Positions 23,879 through 34,984 of a stretch of 64,000 bases of DNA are shown here, in pieces; within the stretch, counting starts at the first letter, position 1, and each line of letters begins with the position of its first letter. Position numbers and translations under genes: made by a program. Source of the DNA: Mesaphorura yosii (lineage: Eukaryota > Arthropoda > Collembola > Poduromorpha > Tullbergiidae); contig WIXG01000297.1 of the NCBI GenBank assembly GCA_009869945.1, forward strand, positions 1 to 64,000, given 5' to 3'. The notes under the pieces were generated by a model that searched no databases, had not been told where the DNA came from, and saw only the letters and a list, made by a program, of their open reading frames with translations.

Positions 23879-24880
23879 CTTGGAACCAATCTTGAATTCG
23901 AATTGGGTGAATTGGTGATGGCGAAGAAGATCCACTCCAGAAACAGAACTTCAACTCGAACTTCACTGGCTGAGGCCCGGATCAACACTGATACAGTCCA
24001 ATGTCATTGTCACTTTCATAAAAGGCAAGGCGCCTGCACGCACACCACACGCACTATGTTAATAGCTAATCTGAATCACTGAACAGGATTTTGCCGAAGC
24101 CAAAACCAAGACTTTTGGTTTCTATATTTAACATTATGTTGAGAATGGGCGTCGTAAAAGGTAAAAAATAACAACAACAATGAGTAAGAAGTATAAAAGA
24201 AAGGGATAAAACATAAAAGATGAACGAAAATACCAAACCCATCATCATAAATGCCAAATGCGTGAACGAGCGTTGCGTTAACTGCGCCCTTTCACTGCTG
24301 CTGCGTGAGAAATTCAAAAGATTGACTGACTTCTTTTCTTCATGATGATGGCTCCATTCAAAGTCAAGGCGAGGCAAAGAGTATATCTTGTCATCATATT
24401 ATGAGCTGGGCTGCTGAATTCTCACGAGTGACGAAGACAGGAGTCAGCAGTACACACGTCAACGACGACACGTTAATGAGCCACTCTCAACAACACAACG
24501 CCAACGTGTGACCCGCTTAATTTGTAGTACGTGTTTGAATTGTGTTGAATTCAGCAAGCTTCAGCCTCAGCCAAGCCGAGAATCGAAGCTGCCGGCCGGC
24601 CCACCAAATTGGTTCATGGGAGAGAAATTTGCATTCCTCTGTTGGTTTTGCAATTCAGCGATTCTTTTTATGACACTGAATAATTTCCTTTTGTTCTCTT
24701 TTTATGGGTTTTACTTTCAGCACCCAACGAAACCAAGATTAGCAATTTTATTGACTTTGGCTCAAAATAAGTCAAGTTAACGTTGGGAAATTCAAGATTT
24801 CACCAGAGCTAAGAGACCCAGCTAGCTACTACTAATCACATACTGAATGTGAAATGAATCTAATCTACCTAATTATTAAC
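23879..24880. other. Intergenic, no gene seen
   Basis: Short open frames on both strands show no family resemblance, no signal peptide and poor codon character. Nothing is supported here. Confidence 0.4.
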
Positions 24881-25085
24881 CTTTTCACAAATTCGGTGTA
24901 TGTGGACACCAGTTCGATCAGCAATGCAGCGAAGGCCGTCAGAAACCCGAAGCACAACACGTGAAACGCTGTTCGCAGGTTCGAATTAATCGACTATGCT
25001 TCTGGCTCTTTCGACGTGGAATCTGCCCTTCCCATTGCAGCAGTGCCATTGCCGTTCGTTGAATTGCCACACTCATTGAAAATTC
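24880..25085 (-). pseudogene. Duplicated 3' end of an ionotropic receptor
   Basis: About 200 bp closely matching the 3' end of the adjacent minus-strand ionotropic receptor. On the minus strand it reads NGNGTAAMGRADS, a TAG stop, then NSNLRTAFHVLCFGFLTAF and a further hydrophobic stretch ending at a stop near 24884. This is the last linker plus the final transmembrane helix. The rest of a receptor is absent, so it is the leftover of a partial tandem duplication. It also shows the ancestral reading frame at the spot where the neighbouring gene is shifted. Confidence 0.7.
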
Positions 25086-25224
25086 AATCAAATTAGAGGT
25101 GTTTGGTTATTCAATGGAATTCATGGTTGATGGAACCACGTGTCACTCGAATCTCGTCCATGGCATGGACTTTGGAACAAGGCGAAAATTACTAATCAGG
25201 CGTTTCAGGTGCTGTCAAATCTAC

Positions 25225-27806
25225 TTAATTAAGCTTCCTATCAATTCTTTTACGAATTTGAGATACAATCAATAATTCGAGGAGGAACGCGACAAAGGCC
25301 GACAGCAGCCCGAAGCACAACACGTGAAACGTTGCTCGGACATTTTGAATTCATCGACAATGCAGCAGGCGCTGGCTCCTTCGACCGGAAATTTGTTCCT
25401 GTCTTCCCCATTGCATCAGTGCTGTTGCCGTTCGTCGCCTTCATTTTCTGAACCTCGGCCTGCCACAGGATTGGCTGCTTCTCATTGCACCACTTCTCCC
25501 AAAACGCGTATATTCCTATGGCAATCATGCTCTGTATCCTTTTGTACACGTACTCCACGGCGAGCCCACCGCCATCGAACCGGAATCTATAGTGGATTCG
25601 GCTCGTTGCGATCGGGTCCTTGAATGTGATTAAAGACACTGGTTTCCGTTTTCTTTGGCTGTCGCCATTCATTCCTAAGTACTCTTTGAAATACTTCATC
25701 TGATCCTCAGTTTCGGCGATGGCGCTCCGATCACAGGTCGAGACAGCCTCAACAAACATTCTGGTCTGGTTTGGGGTAAAGTCTCTGACCTCGTCTTGCG
25801 GGAAGTTTGAGACGACTAGGGCGAATGTGCTGGGAAACTGCTTTGATTCGCCCTGGCTGTTGGCTCCATGGGATTCTGAATCTGGCATCGGCCTCCTCTT
25901 CAGCGCCTTCCAAAGATTCCACTTGGACACCTGCTCAGACGCGAGATCCACTCCACAGCTTACGAGGATCCGAGGGCCTTCACATCCGTCTTTGCGGGAC
26001 CAACCATTTACTGCTGTTGAGTTCGCTGAAGCCGGAGTCTTCTTTTCCGTACTGCAATTTCCATTTCGATACATTTCCAACTCCTTTAGACCTACCGAAT
26101 ATTGATCAAACTCGCCTGTCACCACCACAATTCGCAATAAGGACGTCCGGTGCACAGAATAAATGCGGAATCCTTCCAGTTCGGACAGAGAAGCCCACGT
26201 TACATGTATTGGAATCGAGCTGGCTAGTTCCGAGACGATGAGCCCTTTGTAGGCGTTGGTGAGGATGACCGACAACAGTGTCCAGAGACCAATCGTCAGC
26301 ACGAAGCAGTACTTTAGCTTCCAACTTAACTGTACGGCTCGAAGAATGAATGGAGACTGCTCCAGAATGACGCTGATGGCGTTCGCAAGAAGATTGTAAG
26401 CCGTACGCGTATTATTCCAGGATGAGCTCCAAGACGATTCCAGATAAAATGCAGCCAGGCACATAAACGCTACAAGCGCTCCAATTGTCGCCGCAATGAG
26501 AATCCATGACGTCTCATCAAAGGGGTGGAGGAGAATAGTTAGGTCAAGATTTGTCCCTACGCCGTCACAAGTAGCCACGTGCAGGCGGACAACCCCGATT
26601 AGAAGGAGCACGGCCTGCATGGCCATGCCGTCTGACCATGCTTCAGAGAATTCCTCTACGTAAAGCCATTGAAAGTACTGGAAAAGACGCAACTCAATGC
26701 TGGACGATCGCACAGCAGACAAAGCACAAATCTTGTCACCATGCGCGTAATATTTGAGGTCCTCCAGCGCCAGGTACCTTATAATGACTTGTAGCGGCAA
26801 AGGAGGTGGCTTGAACGGGTTCGAAGTATTTGGCTGCAGATTTAGAAACTCCAGCCTGTTGCTTTCCTTGAGCAGAGCGGCGAGATAAGATTTGGTGGAA
26901 TTGTAACGCGTGGTGGACATGACACAGGATCCGACGTCTTTGCTGAAGGAGCCCTCAAACAGTACGACTTTCCTGAGCTCTTCGGTTTGGCTTTCCAAGT
27001 CTTGACGGAGTGCATCCAATTCAGCTCGCCATCGGTACGCATGGACTTCGTTGTGGTTTTCGTCCAGCATACAATTTGTGAGGGGAACATCGAGGAGCGC
27101 GAACACCCCAGCCGATGCTCTCCGAACGTTATACGTCGTACTAGGCCAACTTGACCAGAGCCCACCATGCGGTTGTCGTTGAGGGTGCCGCTGCGGCTCC
27201 ATTTCAAGTAGCATGTAATCCAGTCGTCCGAACCAGTTGGAAGTGGGGAGTGGCCTTTGGCTTGCTCCTTGCGAATTAAGTTCCAAGGTCACAAATACGT
27301 ACAGGAATGGAAACCGAAAGCAAGATGGATTATTGAAATCAGAAAAGTCTCCAGTCGAGATGCAGTCCAGCCGACTTGATTTAGGGTTCCATTTCCAGTC
27401 AACAGATGTGCCCGGTTCTCGCGCCGTGTCCGTGATGTAGGCTGTGATGATCTGCTCGTTGTACGACGGAAGGATTACGATGATGGTCCTGCAGGGGAGC
27501 TCGACGTGCAGGTGTCTACTGGGCAGAGAATAATTCTGCGAAGCGTTGGAGATTGAGATTGGGTCCAGAGGAGGGTCGAATGCCTGAACGGCTGCGGCGG
27601 CTACGTCTGTAGCAGGAAAGATTACGTGGATGAAGCAATTTTTGAATTCTGTTGTCAGACGATTCAAATGTAGAAATGTGGTTTGTTCAGAGTAAATCCG
27701 AATGCCGTTAAAAATGTTGGGATTTCGTGACTATAGACCCGTTTAACCAAACCAGATAGAAAATAAAGAGACGCAAAATGATCCATGCCATTGTAATGGC
27801 ACCCAT
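25225..27806 (-). pseudogene. Divergent ionotropic receptor, apparently frame-disrupted at both ends
   Basis: Variant ionotropic glutamate-receptor family member (chemosensory ion channel subunit). The central open frame, 27667-25250, carries the extracellular ligand-binding halves, M1 at WILIAATIGALVAFMCLAAF, M3 at LSVILTNAYKGLIVSELASS and the second ligand-binding lobe. It lacks a start. A good signal peptide, MAWIILRLFIFYLVW, lies just upstream (from 27806/27786) but is one frame off. The last transmembrane helix, FHVLCFGLLSAFVAFLLELL, ending at a TAA at 25225-25227, is also in another frame. Comparison with the duplicate at 24880 points to one extra base near 25345-25355. Either a recently dead gene or two sequence errors; the long clean central frame fits either. 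Its head-to-head neighbour is an intact paralogue. Confidence 0.65.
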
Positions 27807-28138
27807 GCCTTGAGTCACCGAAAATAGAAAATCACGAAATATTCAAATCAAGAAGCCAAAATTCTTCAAAATTAAATCAATAAAGGAAGACAGCGCCCAT
27901 ATGAAAGAGTTTAATTTTCATTACTTTAAAGAGACACTTGAGTAAAGAAGTGCAAGGCATGAATGAACGAGCCGACAATGATGCAATCACATTTGGCACT
28001 TGGTTAGTCAAGCGTCGATTACACTGCCAGCTTGGTTATCGACGGAGCCACATATCACACGAAATAGAAGTTAATGACGGTAGTTACAAAATTATTTGCT
28101 CCAGATGGAACGTAGTCTGAAGGTGAACAATCGCGAAG
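27807..28138. promoter_or_regulatory. Head-to-head spacer between two ionotropic receptor genes
   Basis: 332 bp separating the divergent starts of two paralogous ionotropic receptors. It must contain both promoters if both are transcribed. No clear TATA or initiator was recognised. Confidence 0.4.
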
Positions 28139-30697
28139 ATGGCTGCCCGTACAAGATATGGATTGCTCGCCGTTCTTGTCAATTTCTATTTTTACTTCTT
28201 CGCAATTTTTGCGTTTGAGAAGGTAAATCTAAGACACACTTATCCTTCAATCGTGATCCAAGACCTAAACGCATTGATGACGGAATTCAGCGGCTGTTTC
28301 ATACATATGATTCTTCCTGGCAACGACAATCGCAATGCGTCCGACCAGAAACCCTTCGACATACACATTGAAGAGCCACTGCACCCGGTGTCCATCTCCG
28401 TCGCAACAGGAAAGTATGCGCTTCCCAGTCGCCATCTGCGGGCAGAGCAAGTCTGTAGAGCGATCATCGTTGTGCTGCCTGCGTACAGCGAGTTGACAAT
28501 CGCGCAATACGTGTCAACCGGAATCTATCCGATCGATCCGTCGAAACTTCCTTTGAACTCCGCCGTACCTCCCGAATACACTCGGCTGGACTGCATTCCA
28601 AGCGAGAAACCGGATCTGGCCGCATGCTTCAAATTTCCGGTGTTGTACATCTTTCTGGCACTTGAAGGTGAAGGCAAGGAAGCCATGGCCCAGGGTGTGC
28701 CACTTCCTTCCTACCGCGACAATTTGTTCACCGTGCTGGATTTTGTGTCATTTGATCTGGAGTCGGTGCAAATGGGAGTGACAGAGGAAGCAGGGAAGCA
28801 GCGTACTGAACTTGAGCTTGGGTTTGTGCTGAAGGGAGGAACGACGGGAAAATTTGGACTCGTTCACATTCCTCTGCAGAATTGCTCGAGTCTCGGGTCG
28901 AAAGATACATCTCCAGGAATTTGTCAGAGCGAGCTTGAATCACTGCGCTCCGCCTTGGACTCTCCTCTCCTTTCAAATACTGTTTACTTTTACGGCGTGT
29001 ACAACAAAGAGATGGGATTTTGCACCTTGAAAGACGCCTACGCACGACAGAATTCAACTACGGCCTACATTCAAAATATCTTGGATCCAGGAAAGCGGAA
29101 GCAGATGCCCCTCTTCGACATGCCCAACGGCACCGACCCTTTTTATCCACCGAGAATTCACCCAGACGTTGTGCTCTGGTATTTGGCGCTCTCGACGCTC
29201 TCCTTCTATGCTGCTGCTATTGGATCAAAAGAATGCATTCCCGACCGGTACGAAGGCGATGATACGGCGTTGGCATTGGTGAACCTTTTCCCGTGGATGA
29301 AAGTCCAGCAGGTCAGTGAGTACGACGATGTCGATCAGCACCTCGTGCTGGTCAGGACCGTCAACATGCAAGCGGCGACGTGTGACGGTGTTCGGAAGGA
29401 GCTTGACTTCGAGTTTCTGCTCGACCCGTTCGACCACGAGTCGTGGACGCTCGTCGGCACGGCGATGGTGCTCCTTTCGGGCTTAGTGCTGGCGCTCGTG
29501 ATGTTTCTGGGCTTGGCAAGAGGCTCCTTCTGGCATACGACCTTCATTTTACTTGTCTCAAACTCTTTCGGAGTGCTCGTCGAGCAGCCTCCATTCATTC
29601 CTCGGGCACTCAAACAGAATGCAACCTTGAAAAGTTGTTTCGCGTTCACACTCACTCTTTCGGCGCTGATGGCTGTCATTCTGACCAACGCATACAAGGG
29701 GCTGGTAGTTTCGGAGCTGGCTAGTCCGATTCCAGTACATAGCAGATGGGAGTCGTTCTCCGAACTCGAGGACTTTCGCCTGTACACGATGCACTTGTCG
29801 ATGGCGTTCCAAGACTGGATGTGGGAGGGACACGATGCAGTTCTCGTCGGGAGCGAAGGGTGGCTGGATGGAGCCTGTACAAATACAAATCGTTCAGCCA
29901 CCCGCGCCCGGACACAGAACTCGGAGTCTAAGTCCGACAATTGCGACCAGCTGCAGGCACTCCTGGACACAGGCCTCAGCATGGACGACGTGAAAAGGTG
30001 GCAGTTCTGGGTGACACTACGGGCGCGGCGCAAACAGGTGCACAAGTCCGATGAAGCAAACATGGCGGCCACGACCACTCGTCGGCTCGTTCCTGGTAAG
30101 CTGACAATCGCAGTTGCGCACTCATATCATGACGTTATGAACACGCTGACCCCCAATCAAACCCGGGATTTCGTCGCGGCAATTTCGAACTGCCACAAAA
30201 CCGGGATCATCGAGACGGAGGAGCAGCTCCGCCATTTCATTCGATTCATAAAGGCAAAGACGCGGGGGAAGAGTATTCCGGTGCAGGTTGGGGACACACT
30301 GACAATAAGACGGGTTTACTACGCGATTGAGTATGCCCCGAGTGGACGGGCAGGTTTGAAGGTTTACAAGAGAGTTCAGAACATGCTTGCAATGGGGATC
30401 TACGAGCTGTGGGACACGTGGTATAGGGAGAAGCACGAGACGATTTGGGAAGAGGAGGCGGAGAGGGTCCACGCCGCCGACTACGATGACGATGCAGTCG
30501 TGGAGTACAACGAGAACAAGCCTATGCCCCTGTCCTTGAACTCCAACATGCAGGCGCCATTCTACATACTTGGATACGGTTTCGGAGCGGCGGTTGCGAG
30601 TTTTACACTTGAAATTGGGTTGCCGTTGTTGAGAAAGTGGGTGGCGAAGTTTATCAGCTATGTAATAGTACTTTATTGTTTCGATGATTCAGAATGA
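28139..30697 (+). CDS. Divergent ionotropic receptor (IR), intact, single exon
   Basis: Chemosensory ionotropic receptor related to ionotropic glutamate receptors, expected in sensory cilia. 852 aa with no intron. The signal peptide (LLAVLVNFYFYFFAIFAF) precedes a long extracellular region containing the first ligand-binding half. M1 lies at about residues 435-460 (WTLVGTAMVLLSGLVLALVM), a pore-loop region near residue 480, M3 at about 500-530 (LSALMAVILTNAYKGLVVSEL) and M4 at about 805-830 (FYILGYGFGAAVASF). The M3 end reads NAYKGLVVSELASPIP in place of the SYTANLAAF of true glutamate receptors, as in divergent arthropod IRs. The glutamate-binding Arg/Thr/Asp set is not recognisable. The paralogue at 25.2-27.8 kb is divergently oriented and disrupted. 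Confidence 0.85.
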   Translation: MAARTRYGLLAVLVNFYFYFFAIFAFEKVNLRHTYPSIVIQDLNALMTEFSGCFIHMILPGNDNRNASDQKPFDIHIEEPLHPVSISVATGKYALPSRHLRAEQVCRAIIVVLPAYSELTIAQYVSTGIYPIDPSKLPLNSAVPPEYTRLDCIPSEKPDLAACFKFPVLYIFLALEGEGKEAMAQGVPLPSYRDNLFTVLDFVSFDLESVQMGVTEEAGKQRTELELGFVLKGGTTGKFGLVHIPLQNCSSLGSKDTSPGICQSELESLRSALDSPLLSNTVYFYGVYNKEMGFCTLKDAYARQNSTTAYIQNILDPGKRKQMPLFDMPNGTDPFYPPRIHPDVVLWYLALSTLSFYAAAIGSKECIPDRYEGDDTALALVNLFPWMKVQQVSEYDDVDQHLVLVRTVNMQAATCDGVRKELDFEFLLDPFDHESWTLVGTAMVLLSGLVLALVMFLGLARGSFWHTTFILLVSNSFGVLVEQPPFIPRALKQNATLKSCFAFTLTLSALMAVILTNAYKGLVVSELASPIPVHSRWESFSELEDFRLYTMHLSMAFQDWMWEGHDAVLVGSEGWLDGACTNTNRSATRARTQNSESKSDNCDQLQALLDTGLSMDDVKRWQFWVTLRARRKQVHKSDEANMAATTTRRLVPGKLTIAVAHSYHDVMNTLTPNQTRDFVAAISNCHKTGIIETEEQLRHFIRFIKAKTRGKSIPVQVGDTLTIRRVYYAIEYAPSGRAGLKVYKRVQNMLAMGIYELWDTWYREKHETIWEEEAERVHAADYDDDAVVEYNENKPMPLSLNSNMQAPFYILGYGFGAAVASFTLEIGLPLLRKWVAKFISYVIVLYCFDDSE

Positions 30698-31716
30698 GTG
30701 TTGGTTGAATTACTGTGTTCCTGGACTCATATGACTCATAAATGCCGTCTGGTCATGTCTTGGAAATTGATGAAACAATGTTAAATTTTAATCTTGCTGT
30801 GCGGAAGCACCATAAATCGAATTCGAAGTAAGAATTGAATTGAGATTAAAATTATCGGATTATCAGGAAAACTTCGTCCGAAGGGACATGGAAAATAGAA
30901 TGCCAGTAGCCAGAACACCACGATCCGATTTCTCCAACAAAGCCACAATCGAATCCGTGTCTCTCAATCAAGTCGTTCTTACTTGCTGCGGTTGGCTAAT
31001 TAACTCCTTCGTTGAAATGTCTCACTTCTACGTCTTTCTTACCTCACTCCTGGAAGGTATCTCATGACATTCGACTTGCTGAGTTGTATTGCCGCAGAAT
31101 TCGCAAAAATATCCGAAGAGGGTTCCAATTAGCGTTACCCACCCCGCCAAATTCTCTTGTCACTTGAACTAGCAGCACCAGCTTACTGAATACAGATATT
31201 TATTAAAAAGTAGAAATTACATTTTAAGGCTTATAATAAAAAGCTACCAATTAACAAAAATTTTTTATAAAAGTTGCAATACAACTTAAAAAGAGATCGG
31301 CCAAGATGAGGCCACATAAATTGGGAAAATATTATGTAAAGACTGCAAAGTGAACACTCCCGACTGACTCGGTTGATCTTTCCCCTTCCTCGACAAAAAT
31401 AGACTCGGGTATCTGCTAGGCAAAAGTAGTGTCATTTAGATTCATCATAATATTTACATTTTGGATTCGTGAAACTCAGTTTGAGACTAACCTCTGCCTG
31501 AATTTTCTAAGACCGCTAAGACTAAGCTGGCAACCATTCCTGCATTTTCAGTAGAATGAACTCCTGCAGACTTCTGATGCTCTCCTCCACTGATGCAAGA
31601 GTATTCACATTTCCGCTCACTCACTCTGGGAGCATCAAGCGAGGGCCTGCCCATGAAGACTCGAACCGTTTCTCAACAACGAAGATTGCTCCCCAATCCC
31701 CAATATGCCGGGTTGC
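30698..31716. other. Intergenic, no gene supported
   Basis: One plus-strand open frame (30840-31067) has no recognisable domain. AT-rich DNA near 31190-31330 looks like untranslated or non-coding sequence. Nothing firm. Confidence 0.4.
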
Positions 31717-32312
31717 TCATCCAAAGCCTTGATTTAGTGCCAGGTAGCCTTGACCGTCGTACCAGTCCCGACCAGACAACGGAGGTAACCTGTTGGGGAG
31801 TCGAGTGAACGGGCTACTGTACGTCGTGCATTTGCCATTGTTGTATCTCATTTTAGGCGAGACCTCCGGAGAACCGAAGGGAAGTAGAGGTATTCCAACA
31901 CTAACGACGGCTCGTGCCTGGTCATCAGCGAAATCCATAGTTTCACTTTCGGGCGTACGAAAGCTGGGAGAATAACTAAAGGCCAAATTAATAAGACAAT
32001 TGTTGAATTACCAAAATAGTCAGCATCACGAACCGAATTCAGTGCTCGTAATCTAATCTTCTCTTCTCCCCAATCAATTTCCATATCTCCTTACCCTACT
32101 CTTGGCTCTTGGACGGTGACAGTGGACTTGAACCTGAAATGAAATGATTCAGTTAGCGTTGATGGTCCCTATGAAGATAAACTTCGCAATAAAATAATAA
32201 AACACCACAAAAAAAGTACATGAACATGATCAATGAAACCAAACTTACTTCACTACAAACGTGGTCAGTGGGGAAGGTACAGATTTGTTGATTGTGGAAT
32301 GTCTTCTGCTGG
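31717..32312 (-). CDS. Small spliced gene of unknown family (5' end unresolved)
   Basis: Three stretches on the minus strand join in phase through good splice sites: exon ending 32249 (GTGAA, then GTAAGTTTGG), exon 32133-32095 (CATTTCAG, then GTAAGG) and exon 31975-31717 (CCTTTAG to the stop). Read together they give RRHSTINKSVPSPL, TTFVVKFKSTVTVQEPRVG, then YSPSFRTPESETMDF and a further 70 residues ending GYLALNQGFG. The protein is polar, Ser/Pro-rich and without membrane segments or a known domain. The first coding exon with its ATG was not identified; the open frame is blocked by a stop near 32331. Agreement of three exons in phase is the main support. It could also be chance in a non-coding transcript. 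Confidence 0.4.
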
Positions 32313-32848
32313 TGACATTTAATTTACGTACACATTAGCTGAAACTTTAACTGACGAAAAGGCAAAAAGACTTTTAAAAGGAAAAAAAGTGGTAAAAACA
32401 GTATCGAGTGAGTCGAGTCGTTCGATACTTTCGAGTTTTGAGTCTTTGATTTTTGAAGTTCTTGACAGCAGAAGTTGCCGCCGCCGTTGAATTCAAGCTC
32501 GAAACAGGGGAATAGAAAAGAAGAATAGAGAAAGGTGGCACACGTGCACGGCTGCGTTAAAGTGACAATTACGAGTTGAGAGGAGCATTTAATAATTAAA
32601 TTGACGTTGATACTTTGATACACCGTTGGCCGATGGTGTCTTGAATATTGAGCACTGGTGATTTCAATTTCTGGAGCAGATTAGATTTCGATTTGGTAAG
32701 GTGTGAATTGAATATTCAATTCAATATTTTCTGCAACGATTTCGATTGGTTATATTTAATATTAATGCGCATTGTACTAATTTGCAGCACTTTGGAAGGA
32801 AGCTCGTTACTCTTGACCAGATCGACCACTGCTCACTGATGATCAAGA

Positions 32849-34690
32849 ATGCCTCGAAGTAAAGCGTTTAGTGGAAAGCAGAAGAAGGCACAGTTGCAAG
32901 AGAAGAAACTCCGCAAGCAAGGTCAGCAATTGGAGTCCTTGAAGCCCGAAGTTGATGAAGATTTTGACGATCATGATACCAAGCAGCAGGATCACTCTAG
33001 TCTCGTCGCGAAAGCTGGTTTGAACGATCCATCGACAAGTAGCCAAGGCCGAAATCGGTACGCCTTGAAATTCCGCTCCGAAACCGAAGAGAGCCTGAAG
33101 CAAAGTAAGAAGTTGGCCACCAAACCAATCGTGCCGGTATGTCCAGAATATTTGGAATGTCAAGTCGACGATTTTTTCACGCCCGAATTGAGCATTCCCA
33201 TCCGTCCTGCATGGGATTATTCGCTTTCGAGGGAAGAGCTGGATGCCCAAGAAAGACGATACTTTGCCCGCTATCTCCAGCAAATCGAGACGGCACACGA
33301 GTCGTCAATGGCGGAGCTCTCCTACTTTGAGCTGAATCTGGAAACATGGCGTCAATTTTGGAGAGTGCTGGAAATGTCCGATATTCTGTTGTGTATCGTC
33401 GACATTCGCTACCCAGCTCTGCTCTTTCCGCCAAAGTTGTACGAAGTTGTGAGCCAGGGTCTGGGCAAAAGCATCATCCTCGTCCTGAACAAGATCGACT
33501 TGGCACCCGCTCCACTTGTCTTGGCCTGGCGAGAACATTTCAAGAGCAAATATCCAAAACTACAAGTGATCTGTTTCACGTCATATCCTTCATACAATCT
33601 GCGGGGCAACCAGCAGACTAAAACGAAAGGCAAACGAACGAAAGGGCGCATGAAAATGGCCGCTGAAGGAGCAATGAGTCTACTTCAAGTTTGCGAAGGG
33701 CTTGTCGGGACACAGCTGGACTTGTCCTCTTGGAGGGAGAAGATTACCGCTGAAATGAGTGACGCCGGACAGGAAGAGGCGGACACCGACATCAAAATTG
33801 GGGCAGTTGTTGACACTCCAGTGCCTGATTCTAGCTACTACGAATTCAAAAAGTTCTCTGGAGGTATCCTGACCTTGGGATGCGTGGGCCAGCCAAACGT
33901 TGGAAAATCATCCGTCATCAATGCTCTCATGGGCAAGAAGGTAGTCAGCGTCTCCAAAACACCCGGACACACAAAACACTTCCAGACAATCTTCCTTACT
34001 CCGAATGTGAGGCTCTGCGACTGCCCCGGTCTCGTGTTTCCTTCCAAAGTGCCGAAACCCCTTCAAGTCCTCTCAGGAAGCTACCCTGTTGCCCAGTTAA
34101 GAGATGCTATTTCTGTCGTGCGATATTTAGGCGAGAGACTCAACCTTCCAAAGATCTTGCAACTAAATCATCCTGAAGGCGGTGGGTGGAACTCCGGGTC
34201 GTGGTCAGCGCACGACATCGCCGAGGTTTGGGCAATTAAACGTGGGTTCTTCACCGCCAAAGCATCCAGACCGGACTCAAACCGTGCAGCAAACCACATC
34301 TTGAGGCTTGCGCTGGATGGACGCGTCTGCTTGTGCTTGACTCCTCCCAATTACCATGCCGAGCAAGAGAAATGGAGTCGAGACCAGGCGTTGGGAGAGA
34401 TTGAAGCTCTGCAAGCAAAATCAACGAGGGAAGACAAAGACAGTCGGGCGCTAGACGAAGAAGGGCAAAGTCAAGAGTCCGAGTCAGAAGAATCTTCTGT
34501 GGAAGGTGCTCCAGAGGGTCGCGAAGCGGAAGAAGAGAGCGAGAGTGAAGAAACCGAATCCGGACAGGAATTAAATAATGCGCAACACCAAAGCAAACCG
34601 ACGACCAAAAGCAAAGGAAAGTCGGCGCCGCCTCCTAAAGTCAATATCAAGAACAAGTTCGCAATGCTTGAAGAAGCCGAATTGGAATAA
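32849..34690 (+). CDS. Gnl1: GNL1, circularly permuted nucleolar-type GTPase
   Basis: YlqF/YawG-family GTPase with circularly permuted G motifs; relatives act in ribosome assembly and nuclear-cytoplasmic shuttling. 613 aa in one exon, against about 607 in mammals. The basic N terminus, MPRSKAFSGKQKKAQL, matches the GNL1 start. The conserved LETWRQFWRVLEMSDI block precedes G4 (NKID, near residue 214), then G1 (GQPNVGKSS, near 347), the TPGHTKHFQT switch and G3 (DCPG, near 390). The tail is an acidic Glu/Ser-rich stretch and ends NIKNKFAMLEEAE, as in orthologues. No coding intron is present, unlike most genes here; a 5' untranslated intron is possible, since a cag acceptor lies near 32787. Poly(A) signals AATAAA follow near 34810. 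Confidence 0.95.
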   Translation: MPRSKAFSGKQKKAQLQEKKLRKQGQQLESLKPEVDEDFDDHDTKQQDHSSLVAKAGLNDPSTSSQGRNRYALKFRSETEESLKQSKKLATKPIVPVCPEYLECQVDDFFTPELSIPIRPAWDYSLSREELDAQERRYFARYLQQIETAHESSMAELSYFELNLETWRQFWRVLEMSDILLCIVDIRYPALLFPPKLYEVVSQGLGKSIILVLNKIDLAPAPLVLAWREHFKSKYPKLQVICFTSYPSYNLRGNQQTKTKGKRTKGRMKMAAEGAMSLLQVCEGLVGTQLDLSSWREKITAEMSDAGQEEADTDIKIGAVVDTPVPDSSYYEFKKFSGGILTLGCVGQPNVGKSSVINALMGKKVVSVSKTPGHTKHFQTIFLTPNVRLCDCPGLVFPSKVPKPLQVLSGSYPVAQLRDAISVVRYLGERLNLPKILQLNHPEGGGWNSGSWSAHDIAEVWAIKRGFFTAKASRPDSNRAANHILRLALDGRVCLCLTPPNYHAEQEKWSRDQALGEIEALQAKSTREDKDSRALDEEGQSQESESEESSVEGAPEGREAEEESESEETESGQELNNAQHQSKPTTKSKGKSAPPPKVNIKNKFAMLEEAELE

Positions 34691-34984
34691 TTAACATGAT
34701 TAATTATATTTTGAGGTCGTACGGCTTCATGTGAAAGTTCGCATGGGTTTTTATTTCTTTCTTTAAATGCTTGTTATAGTGCTTTTATGAAAACCAATGC
34801 CAATTTGATAAATAAATTCTTCGTGCCAAATTCATGCCATTTTTGTTAAATTATTTTATTGTTTTATCCAGATCCCATTACCCCATCATTTTAGTAATGC
34901 TATGCCTCACAAAACGTTAAGATAAAGTGGTCGCGATTTTGCTCACTCACAATAGCAAACATGGACCTGGGTAAATCAAGTCGC

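Noticed and set aside
24508-24780. 90-codon hydrophobic open frame
   Set aside because: No homology, no splice partners, and the hydrophobicity comes from T-rich DNA.
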